Of a DNA stretch of 9,659 bases, positions 1 through 6,569 are shown piece after piece (within the stretch, counting starts at the first letter, position 1; each line of letters starts with the position of its first letter). A model generated the notes under the pieces. The model worked only from the letters and a program-made list of their open reading frames with translations, was not told the DNA's origin and searched no databases. The stretch is taken from contig RQOI01000517.1 in NCBI GenBank assembly GCA_003854995.1, positions 1 to 9,659 on the forward strand, in the 5' to 3' direction. A program made the translations under genes and the position numbers. The stretch is from Candidatus Zhuqueibacterota bacterium. Lineage in GTDB: Bacteria > Zhuqueibacterota > Zhuqueibacteria > Residuimicrobiales > Krinioviventaceae.

Positions 1-2564
1 AGGGTCGCGGGCGTATAGGGCAAACCGGTGCCGAGCTGGCCGATGAGACTCAGGTACCAGTCCTGTCGTGGACGCAAACTGACCGAGGCATTGAGCGAAT
101 GGGTCTGATCCCACTCCAGAAAATCAATCCGGCGTGTGGCGATGGTGTAAGCGCCCCGACCCGTACCGGACAAAATGGCGACCGTCTGCAGCGCCTCAGC
201 GCTCGACGACGTCCCTTTGGCGGCCATGTAGGTGTAATCGATGTTGGTGGACAATTTTCCGGCCGGCGCCGCATAGTTGAATGCCAGCGTGACGCCGGTG
301 GCGCTGCCATATTCTTTATTCACGTAGCGATAGAAGGTCGTCGCATCGCTGAGAGTGAGGATCTCGATGCCCAGCAAATCGCGAATGTCCTTGTAGAAAA
401 CGGTCAGCTCCATGGCCAGGCCGGAGGCGATTTCCTGCTGCAGACCGAGCTCATACTGGATGGTCTTTTCCGGCTTGAGATTGGGATTACCGACGCGCGA
501 ATCCATGATGCTGAACTTGTTATAGTGCGGCAGGATCGGATTCTGATACATCTTTTCAAAGCTGGGCGCCTGAAAGAAATGACCATAGGAGACGCGCATG
601 GCGCCCCTTTCCGAAATCGGGAACGACAGGCCAAAACGCGGACTCAGCTGCATCTTGGGTTTGGCATCCGTATAAAACGTATCCGCACCGACGGCCTCCG
701 GAAAGACGCCGGCATAGTCGGGGGCATAGCGATCATTCGGATCAAAATAATCGAATCTGAGGCCGGCATTCAAAATGATTTCGCCCATTCTGAGCTTTGT
801 CTGACCGAAAGCGGCGCCTTCGACCGGCTTGCGGGTGTATTCGGTATAGTATTGATGGTCATCTGAACTGTCCGGCGACGTCTCCCGCAGTCGCAGCGTG
901 CCATATTCATAGTTCTCGGTTTGCTCTTTAAAGTATGCGTACGGCAGCTCCAGGCCGCGTATCTCGTTGCGGGTGTAGGGAAACTGCATCAGCTCGTAAC
1001 CCTCTTCGGTTCGCAACGGCGCATTTTTATAGTACAGCTCGTGCGACTTGACCTCGAATCCGCCCTTGACCTCCACCACTTTGCTGATCTGCCAGGTCGC
1101 ATCGCCGTTGAGCAGGTGGAGCGTGCGGTCGCGCCACGAGCGATCCCAGCTGTAGATGCCGCCATAATCATAGCCAGTGATTTTGCCGGGGTCCCAGGCG
1201 TTCACCGCGGCGATCTGATATCGCGGGTCATTGGCATCTTGAAATGTATACGATTTGCCATGGTTCTCCTGAAATGAATAGCGCATGTTATAAAAGACAT
1301 TTTGCGTCGGGGCGTGCGTGAGCACGACCATGTGCGTCAGATTATCATCGTACCAGTATGGCAGGGCATCCGGGCAGAAGCGCCAGGAGTGGGAATAGGA
1401 TTTTCCTTCCGAATCGGTGAGGAACAGGTTATAGGCCAGCGTGAAGGCCGGCACGGGTTCGTAGACCAGCTTGGTGTTGATATTGTACTTTTTTTGCCAG
1501 TTGATGGGCACAATGGCGCCGTCGCCGGTATGCAGTGAATCCGGAATCGGGATGGTGAGGGGATCGCGCGGATCATAGGTCGCCCAGTACCATTCGCGAA
1601 ACACCTCGATCTCCCAGCCATCCTCGGGCATGAACCGCCTCTCGCCATGTAGATAACCATCGTCATCTATGATGCGTCCATTGACGAAAAAGCCGAGCTT
1701 GCCGAGTGAGCGCGGAAAAGGTACGGGCCCGGAGATGGAGAACCGAACATCCTGTCCGTTTAGGGGATCGAATGAGTCCAGGCCGATATATTGCGGTTTG
1801 TCGGGTGAATAGTAACCGCCGGTCATGGCGTCGAGCGTCAAGTTGAATCGTCTGTCCGGCACTTTGGTCACCACGTTGACGACACCGGACTGCGCCGAGC
1901 CGTATTCAGCGTTGAATGTGCCGGTGATGACCTGCAGCTCCTTCACCATGTTGTTTTCCACATCGACGTTGGAGCCGCCGCCCTGGTTGAAGGAGTTGGT
2001 GACCGGGACGCCATCCACCATGTAGGCCACCTCGCGCGAACGGCCGCCGCGGAAGTGCAAGCCGCCGCCCGCGTCGGTGATGACGCCGGCCTGCAGCTGA
2101 ATCACCTGGGAGAGCGATTGCACCGGCATGGCTTCGATTTCCTCCTGCCCGACGTAGGATGCCGTATTGGTTCTGTCGAATTCGACGGCCTCGCGGCCTG
2201 CTGTCACGATCACCTCCTGACCTTCGATGACGGTCATGGACATTTGCACATCCACCTCGCGGGTGCGATCGCTGAATACGCGGACATCTGTGACTGTGAC
2301 CGGCGCATAACCCATCATCTGCACGCGTAGCGTATAGGTTCCGGGCGCCACATTCAAGATGAGAAAATTGCCGTTCATATCAGCAGCGGCGCCACGCTCG
2401 GTCTGATCAATGACAATATTGGCGCCTGGAAGAGGATCGCCCGTCTCATTGTCGACAACCTTTCCGGCAATCTTTCCTGTCACGCCCGCGCCGGCAGACA
2501 TCGCAAAGCCGAGACAAAAGAGCGTGACACCCGCAAACCGGGTCAGTGGTTTCACAAGATTCAT
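1..2564 (-). CDS. TonB-dependent outer-membrane receptor with N-terminal carboxypeptidase-regulatory-like domain (partial, C-terminus off the left edge)
   Basis: The frame is open for 854 codons from ATG at 2564-2562 to the left edge, with no stop. AGGAGT at 2576-2571 lies 6-7 nt upstream and fixes the start. Visible order: a signal peptide (about residues 1-26, basic MNLVKPLTR then a hydrophobic run); a beta-sandwich CarboxypepD_reg-like domain (about 29-112, with GKVVDNETGDPLPGANI and GTYTLRVQMMGY); a TonB-box-like stretch EVIVTA (117-122); a plug (about 125-235, with FRGGRSREVAYMVDGVPV and the typical FNAEYGSAQSGVVNVVTK); then a long aromatic-rich beta-barrel with SFEKMYQNP and NPNLKPEKTIQYELGL. 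Family role: energised uptake of a bulky ligand across the outer membrane. The barrel appears nearly finished, so roughly the last hundred residues are missing. It starts 33 nt after the LacI-type gene and is probably cotranscribed with it. No SusD-like partner is visible in the window, and the ligand is unknown. Confidence 0.93.
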   Translation of the reverse strand, partial: MNLVKPLTRFAGVTLFCLGFAMSAGAGVTGKIAGKVVDNETGDPLPGANIVIDQTERGAAADMNGNFLILNVAPGTYTLRVQMMGYAPVTVTDVRVFSDRTREVDVQMSMTVIEGQEVIVTAGREAVEFDRTNTASYVGQEEIEAMPVQSLSQVIQLQAGVITDAGGGLHFRGGRSREVAYMVDGVPVTNSFNQGGGSNVDVENNMVKELQVITGTFNAEYGSAQSGVVNVVTKVPDRRFNLTLDAMTGGYYSPDKPQYIGLDSFDPLNGQDVRFSISGPVPFPRSLGKLGFFVNGRIIDDDGYLHGERRFMPEDGWEIEVFREWYWATYDPRDPLTIPIPDSLHTGDGAIVPINWQKKYNINTKLVYEPVPAFTLAYNLFLTDSEGKSYSHSWRFCPDALPYWYDDNLTHMVVLTHAPTQNVFYNMRYSFQENHGKSYTFQDANDPRYQIAAVNAWDPGKITGYDYGGIYSWDRSWRDRTLHLLNGDATWQISKVVEVKGGFEVKSHELYYKNAPLRTEEGYELMQFPYTRNEIRGLELPYAYFKEQTENYEYGTLRLRETSPDSSDDHQYYTEYTRKPVEGAAFGQTKLRMGEIILNAGLRFDYFDPNDRYAPDYAGVFPEAVGADTFYTDAKPKMQLSPRFGLSFPISERGAMRVSYGHFFQAPSFEKMYQNPILPHYNKFSIMDSRVGNPNLKPEKTIQYELGLQQEIASGLAMELTVFYKDIRDLLGIEILTLSDATTFYRYVNKEYGSATGVTLAFNYAAPAGKLSTNIDYTYMAAKGTSSSAEALQTVAILSGTGRGAYTIATRRIDFLEWDQTHSLNASVSLRPRQDWYLSLIGQLGTGLPYTPAT

Positions 2565-2597
2565 ACAGTCACTCCTGCTGCATTGTCAAATTTCCTG

Positions 2598-3623
2598 TTA
2601 AGCAATCATTTTCTCATTTATGGGAGCTGTCGATGCGCCGGGGAGCATTTTAGTCTCAACAACAATCCTGGAAAAGGGCAGCCGTTCTTTCGCATTCATG
2701 TGTTGCAGGAGCAGAGCAAACGCACGCGCGCCCATGTCCCGCAAGGGGTGTGTTATAGCTGTCAACGGGCTGACCAGAAAAGGAGTCACGATGCTATCGG
2801 TGAATCCGATGAGAGAGATATCCTCGGGAATTTTCAGTCCCGTTTCGACAATAGCCCGCAACGCGCCAAAAGTGATTTGATTTCCAGAGACCAACAGGGC
2901 GCTGGGTGGTTCGGGCAGCGACAAGATTTTCAGACACTCTTTATAACCCTGCTCGAATGTAAAACCACCATTGCTGATCAATTCCGGCGTCCGATCCAGA
3001 TCATAGACATTCACCGCATGCAGATAGCCGGCGAGTCGCTTACGGATTGTATAGATCGTCGGTCGGCCGCTCAGAAATGCGATCCGTCTATGGCCTAATT
3101 TCACCAGATGTTCCATCGCATCAAAGGCGGACGCCTCGTTGTCACTGATGACTGCGTTGGTCTCAAACTCTTCAAAACAGCGGTCGATCAGGACGAACGG
3201 ATAATTTTTCTTTTTCAGTCGAACGAGGTGGGCGTAACTATCCTGGACCGGGGCGATGATGAGTCCGTCAATACCTCGACTCGTGAGATTATTGACAAAA
3301 TTGATTTCCTTTTCCTGGTCCTCGTTTGATACGCACACCATGAGCATGTAGCCGGCTTTGTGGCACTCTTGTTCTATGCTCTGCGCGATATCGGCGAAGA
3401 ACGGATTGGAGATATCCGGAATGATGAGACCGATCGTATTGCTTTTGCCGAGGCGCAGCGCCCGGGCGCGCTGATCCGGGTGGTAATCCAGTTCTATGGC
3501 GGCGGCCATGATTCGTTGGCGGGTCTCTGCGGAGATGGGGAGGTTTTCCGAACAGCGCAAGACGCGTGATACGGTCGAGGGATGCACCTGCGCTAAAAAA
3601 GCGACGTCTTTAAGAGTTGCCAT
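2598..3623 (-). CDS. LacI/GalR-family transcriptional regulator
   Basis: A 341-residue protein, typical for the family. The N-terminal helix-turn-helix reads MATLKDVAFLAQVHPSTVSRVL (1-22), followed by the hinge helix YHPDQRARALRLGKS (about 47-61), whose leucine usually inserts at a central CG of the operator. From NTIGLIIPDISNPFFADI onward it is a periplasmic-binding-protein-like effector domain, with LGHRRIAFLSGRP and EDISLIGFTDS as family signatures. I chose ATG at 3623-3621 because it places the HTH at the N-terminus and has GGTG 6 nt upstream. An in-frame TTG at 3653 would add 10 residues and lies inside the inverted repeat at 3640-3658. The gene is divergent from the nucleoside hydrolase gene and upstream of the TonB receptor gene, so it is the likely local regulator of both arms. 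The effector (nucleoside, ribose or another sugar) is not deducible. Confidence 0.95.
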   Translation of the reverse strand: MATLKDVAFLAQVHPSTVSRVLRCSENLPISAETRQRIMAAAIELDYHPDQRARALRLGKSNTIGLIIPDISNPFFADIAQSIEQECHKAGYMLMVCVSNEDQEKEINFVNNLTSRGIDGLIIAPVQDSYAHLVRLKKKNYPFVLIDRCFEEFETNAVISDNEASAFDAMEHLVKLGHRRIAFLSGRPTIYTIRKRLAGYLHAVNVYDLDRTPELISNGGFTFEQGYKECLKILSLPEPPSALLVSGNQITFGALRAIVETGLKIPEDISLIGFTDSIVTPFLVSPLTAITHPLRDMGARAFALLLQHMNAKERLPFSRIVVETKMLPGASTAPINEKMIA

Positions 3624-3637
3624 TTTTTTCACCGAGA

Positions 3638-3658
3638 CAATCGTTTGCCACAAACGAT
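3638..3658. promoter_or_regulatory. Putative LacI-family operator in the lacI leader (perfect 8-bp inverted repeat)
   Basis: ATCGTTTG (3640-3647), spacer CCA, then CAAACGAT (3651-3658) form a perfect inverted repeat whose near edge is 16 nt upstream of the lacI-type start codon. The left half is embedded in CAATCGTTTGC (3638-3648), repeated exactly at 3878-3888 and, on the other strand, at 6254-6264. The position, just ahead of the ribosome-binding site, suits autoregulation by roadblock or promoter occlusion. The assignment to this regulator is inferred from proximity and motif style. Confidence 0.55.
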
Positions 3659-3750
3659 GCGCAATTGGCGCCGGCGCACAAAATCGCTTTCAACGGCTGA
3701 TCATGCGTGGCCAGCGGCGTGACCGACACAGTTTAAGTACCATTTTAACG

Positions 3751-3774
3751 ATCATAATAACCGAAAGTTATGAT
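3751..3774. repeat. AT-rich inverted repeat in the divergent intergenic region
   Basis: ATCATAA (3751-3757) and TTATGAT (3768-3774) are exact inverted repeats around a 10-nt spacer, with a second possible pairing of ATAAC (3757-3761) and GTTAT (3767-3771). It could be a binding site for a second regulator or part of a promoter. It is too AT-rich, and without a following T-run on a sensible strand, to call a terminator. Confidence 0.3.
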
Positions 3775-3876
3775 AAAATATACTTGCCGAAATTTGTTGG
3801 CGCTATCTTTTAAATTTTACTCTTTCTTTTTGTGAAAAATATTTCTACTTTTCGACTGGTGGTCTCGGATGAGAGT

Positions 3877-3888
3877 GCAATCGTTTGC
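3877..3888. promoter_or_regulatory. Putative LacI-family operator upstream of the nucleoside hydrolase gene
   Basis: GCAATCGTTTGC is symmetric at 10 of 12 positions around a central CG, fitting the GCAAnCGnTTGC layout common for LacI-family operators. It shares 11 bp exactly with the lacI-leader site. It ends 61 nt before the ATG at 3950 and is followed directly by an AT-rich stretch (TTAAAAATAATAAGG), where a promoter or transcript start could lie. The likely effect is repression of the hydrolase/peptidase genes. Confidence 0.55.
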
Positions 3889-3949
3889 TTAAAAATAATA
3901 AGGATTGTACTCATTGTCAAGACATTCTTTCACAAACTTGAGGCATGAT

Positions 3950-4948
3950 ATGAAATTATTATCCGCATCGACGCTGCTCCTGCTGGCGAGCCTTTTCATG
4001 GCCTGCGCGCCACAATCAGATTCTCCGGCAAAAATTCGAGTCCTGTTGGATACCGATGCCAACAACGAGCTCGACGATCAGCATGCCATCGCCTATCTGC
4101 TCTTGAGCGGCGATGTCTTTGCGACGGACGGCATCACCGTCAACCGGACCTTCGGTGGTGGTGATATCAGCAAGCAGGCTGAAGAGGCGGAGCGCATCGT
4201 GAGATTGTGCAATTTGCACCCGCAGATACCTGTTTATGCCGGCGCGAATGGTTCTTTCGAAGAAATTGTGCCGCATGTCACAGAAACCGATTTCGATGGC
4301 GCCGCAGCGGTCAATTTCATCATCGAGAAAGCGCACGAGAGCGCGAGCAGCAAGCTGATCCTTGTGCCGGTCGGCAAATTGACCAACATTGCCCTGGCGC
4401 TGGCAAAAGATCCGTCCATTGCTGAAAAGGTGCGCATCCTCTGGCTCGGCTCCAACTATCCTGATCCCGGCGAGTACAACCAGGAGAACGATGAGCCGGC
4501 GTTGAACTCTATTCTCGATACGGATGTGCCATTCGAAATCGCGCTTGTCCGCTACGACAAGCCGTCCGGCACAGCCGCAGTGCTCGCCACGCTGGCAGAG
4601 ATGGAGCAGAACATGCCCGGCGCTGGGCCCAGAATCGCAGCGCCGGTCGTCGGTCGCCATGGCGGTGAGTTCACGTCCTTTGGCGACTATTCGCTGAACC
4701 TCTTCCGCAACATCGAACTCTATGGTGATCCGCCGGCGCGTGCGCTCTTCGATATGGCGGCCGTCGCCATTGTCAAAAATCCGGCCTGGGCGACAGCGGT
4801 GACCATCCCGGCGCCGACGCTGGTGAATGGACAGTGGCAAGAGCGCCCCGACAATCCGCGCAAAATCATCCTGTGGGAGAACTTTGATCGCGATGCCATT
4901 CTGGCGGATTTTTTCGCGACGATGCGAAATTATGTGCCGGTTAAGTAG
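3950..4948 (+). CDS. Nucleoside hydrolase (IU-NH-like) family lipoprotein
   Basis: A 332-residue protein starting at ATG 3950, with GAGG 6 nt upstream; TTG codons further upstream would add residues before an obvious signal peptide. MKLLSASTLLLLASLFMAC is a lipoprotein-type signal with the lipidated Cys at residue 19 (lipobox FMAC, slightly off the L-x-x-C norm). The mature part opens with DTDANNELDDQHA (34-46), the metal-binding aspartate cluster of the inosine-uridine nucleoside hydrolase superfamily. Next come PVGKLTNIALAL (140-151), equivalent to the family GPLTN loop, NDEPALNSILD (180-190), and LFDMAAVA (266-273), the late aspartate motif. The family cleaves N-glycosidic bonds of ribonucleosides with Ca2+. 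The motif DTDxNNExDD is longer than the classic DTDPGxDD, and Phe replaces the usual His before Asp268, so substrate or chemistry may differ. It probably works anchored in the periplasm or at the surface, and leads a two-gene unit with the downstream peptidase. Confidence 0.87.
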   Translation: MKLLSASTLLLLASLFMACAPQSDSPAKIRVLLDTDANNELDDQHAIAYLLLSGDVFATDGITVNRTFGGGDISKQAEEAERIVRLCNLHPQIPVYAGANGSFEEIVPHVTETDFDGAAAVNFIIEKAHESASSKLILVPVGKLTNIALALAKDPSIAEKVRILWLGSNYPDPGEYNQENDEPALNSILDTDVPFEIALVRYDKPSGTAAVLATLAEMEQNMPGAGPRIAAPVVGRHGGEFTSFGDYSLNLFRNIELYGDPPARALFDMAAVAIVKNPAWATAVTIPAPTLVNGQWQERPDNPRKIILWENFDRDAILADFFATMRNYVPVK

Positions 4949-5035
4949 AGCGAGCGAGAAAAAGCGGATGATTATGATCGAATGACCGTGTCCGTAAAAA
5001 GCTCATCGTCTAACTTTTATTTTTGCGAGAGTTCC

Positions 5036-6397
5036 ATGGATCTTGATTACCACTGCGCGCTTCGCCACCTGCCCGCCGGCTGCGACACCCTCGTCGCCAC
5101 CGGCGCAACGACCAGGGACGGCGTCACCCTGTTCGGCAAAAACTCGGATCGCGAGCCAAACGAAGCGCATCACATCCTGATCCTGCCGGCGGCTGATCAC
5201 GCAAAGTCAACGCTAAAGTGCACGTACCTGGAGGTGCCGCAGGCCGAGCATACCTATGCCGTCCTGCTGGCAAAGCCATTCTGGATCTGGGTCGCGGAGA
5301 TGGGAGTCAATGAAAAAGGCGTGGCGATCGGCAATGAGGCGGTGTTCACCAGGGCGCCGATGGACAAAAAACCGGGTCTCATCGGCATGGACCTGTTGCG
5401 GCTGGCGCTGGAACGAGCAGCGACGGCCGCAGAGGCGGTGCGCGTCATCGTGGAGCTGCTGGAGCAGTACGGCCAGGGCGGCAATTGCGGATATCAACAC
5501 AAATTCTATTATCATAACAGCTTTCTCATCGCCGATCCGTTCGAGGCCTGGGTGCTGGAGACGGCGGCAAAACAGTGGGCGGCAAAAAAGATTTCCGGTG
5601 TCTATTCAATTTCCAACGGCATCACGATCGAAAATCAATGGGATATGGCCTCACAAAACCTGGTGAACTATGCCATCGGTAAAAAGTGGTGCAAAACCAC
5701 GGACTTTAATTTTTCCGCCTGCTATTCTGACTCGATATTCACGACATTCAGCGATTGCCGCAAGAGACGACATCGAACCATGCGGCAGCTCACGGCTCAC
5801 GCCGGTCAGTTGTCCCCGAACAGCATGATGGCCATCTTGCGCGATCATGACGGGGAAGAAAATTACCGGCCGCATCGCGGATTGACCGGCGCAACTGTCT
5901 GCATGCACGCCGGTTACGGACCGGTGCGAGGCAGCCAAACGACCGGCTCCATGGTCTGTCACCTGGCGCCCGAGCGACCGACGATATTTGTCACCGCAAC
6001 GGCAGCGCCCTGCACGAGCATCTACAAACCCTTGTGGATTGATTCGTCGATTACCAGTTTAACTCACTGTCCGACAGGCTTTTACGACGACGAGGCGTTC
6101 TTTTGGCAGCATGAAGTCCTGCATCGATCTCTTTTGCCGGATTATGCCACGTTGATAGGCGCCATAAGGAACGATCAGATAGAGATCGAGCGCAAGTTTG
6201 TGGAGGATGCGTTGCGCCTGGCGCAAGTCAGCCGTGATAAAAGAAACGTTTATGCAAACGATTGTTTCAGCCGCGCGTTGACCCTGGAAAAGGAATGGCG
6301 TGCCAGGCTCCCACAACTGCGGCGCATAAAGTCGCGCCGATTTCTGCACGCGCTTGCCTGGCGACGGTTCAACAGAAAAGCGGATGTGCCAGTTTGA
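5036..6397 (+). CDS. C69-family / secernin-like Ntn-hydrolase (probable dipeptidase)
   Basis: A 453-residue protein from ATG 5036. Its key motif is CDTLVATGATTRDG (16-29) followed by FGKNSDREPNEA (33-44), the N-terminal-nucleophile signature of peptidase family C69 and secernins, with Cys16 as the expected nucleophile after removal of a short propeptide. Other matches are WVAEMGVNEKGVAIGNEAVF (85-104), SGVYSISNGITI, ILRDHDGE (268-274), CMHAG (289-293), QTTGSMV (301-307) and APCTSIYKPLW (324-334). An upstream in-frame ATG at 4982 would add 18 residues, but its nearest purine-rich sequence is too far away; GCGAGAG precedes 5036 more suitably. There is no signal peptide, so it is probably cytoplasmic, unlike the lipoprotein encoded 87 nt upstream. 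The C-terminus (about 428-448) is very basic. Substrate unknown: dipeptides or another amide. Confidence 0.85.
   Translation: MDLDYHCALRHLPAGCDTLVATGATTRDGVTLFGKNSDREPNEAHHILILPAADHAKSTLKCTYLEVPQAEHTYAVLLAKPFWIWVAEMGVNEKGVAIGNEAVFTRAPMDKKPGLIGMDLLRLALERAATAAEAVRVIVELLEQYGQGGNCGYQHKFYYHNSFLIADPFEAWVLETAAKQWAAKKISGVYSISNGITIENQWDMASQNLVNYAIGKKWCKTTDFNFSACYSDSIFTTFSDCRKRRHRTMRQLTAHAGQLSPNSMMAILRDHDGEENYRPHRGLTGATVCMHAGYGPVRGSQTTGSMVCHLAPERPTIFVTATAAPCTSIYKPLWIDSSITSLTHCPTGFYDDEAFFWQHEVLHRSLLPDYATLIGAIRNDQIEIERKFVEDALRLAQVSRDKRNVYANDCFSRALTLEKEWRARLPQLRRIKSRRFLHALAWRRFNRKADVPV
6254..6264 (-). promoter_or_regulatory. Third copy of the operator-like 11-mer, inside the peptidase gene
   Basis: Read on the minus strand this is CAATCGTTTGC, identical to the copies at 3638-3648 and 3878-3888, and it shares ACAATCGTTTGC (12 bp) with the first. 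It lies in codons for Ala-Asn-Asp-Cys near the 3' end of the peptidase gene, about 2.4 kb from the hydrolase-leader site and about 300 bp before the Wzi-like gene. Downstream auxiliary operators that support looping are known for lac-type systems, but coincidence cannot be excluded. Confidence 0.35.
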
Positions 6398-6458
6398 TAA
6401 TCTGGATGCCCTGATTCGCGGCAGTGCCCTTTGGTAAAACCTCAGCTATAGGTAGAAT

Positions 6459-6494
6459 GGTGCTTGTGCGGATGAAGCACCCCATTTCTATTTT
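6459..6494 (+). terminator. Possible intrinsic terminator after the peptidase gene
   Basis: GGTGCTT (6459-6465) pairs with AAGCACC (6475-6481) across a 9-nt loop. The stem could extend through flanking AAT/ATT with a small bulge. It is followed by an interrupted T-rich run (ATTTCTATTTT). It lies 62 nt after the peptidase stop and before the next promoter, as expected for the end of the hydrolase/peptidase transcript. The T-run is imperfect, so this is tentative. Confidence 0.45.
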
Positions 6495-6529
6495 GATCTC
6501 GCCGACAGTTACTTCCATCACTTTCTCTT

Positions 6530-6557
6530 TTGAATTCCCACAACCATTTGCTATATT
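6530..6557 (+). promoter_or_regulatory. Candidate promoter for the Wzi-like/GT2/PAP2 cluster
   Basis: TTGAAT (6530-6535) and TATATT (6552-6557) are separated by 16 nt, resembling a sigma-70-type -35/-10 pair with 4/6 and 5/6 matches. It lies after the candidate terminator. A start point about 7 nt downstream of the -10 would leave only a few bases before ATG 6570 but a usual short leader before TTG 6591. Confidence 0.45.
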
Positions 6558-6569
6558 TTCTCGGAATCC

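Larger units (their letters stand above)
3624..3949. promoter_or_regulatory. Divergent intergenic control region between lacI-type gene and nucleoside hydrolase gene
   Basis: This 326-bp stretch carries no gene I can support. It separates two outward-reading arms and must hold both promoters. The middle (about 3735-3850) is clearly AT-rich relative to the surrounding genes. Operator-like sequences sit near each end: one in the lacI leader (3638-3658) and one in the hydrolase leader (3877-3888). A further AT-rich inverted repeat lies at 3751-3774. I could not assign a convincing -35/-10 pair on either strand. Confidence 0.7.

Noticed and set aside
99..866. A 255-codon plus-strand open frame opposite the TonB receptor
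   Set aside because: The minus-strand frame is an unambiguous TonB receptor through the whole stretch; the plus-strand translation matches nothing and starts with no ribosome-binding site.
2602..2613. GCAATCATTTTC, a 10/12 match to the operator motif just upstream of the TonB receptor start
   Set aside because: It encodes the last codons of the lacI-type gene, lacks the central CG, and an AT-rich near match here is not convincing.
3496..3813. Plus-strand open frame entering the divergent intergenic region
   Set aside because: Antisense to the lacI-type gene in its first part, then runs through AT-rich control DNA; no domain and no plausible start signal.
5155..5170. CCAAACGAAGCG, partly resembling the operator motif in the peptidase gene
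   Set aside because: Only the CAAACGA core matches and it codes for the conserved NSDREPNEA motif of the family, which explains the sequence.
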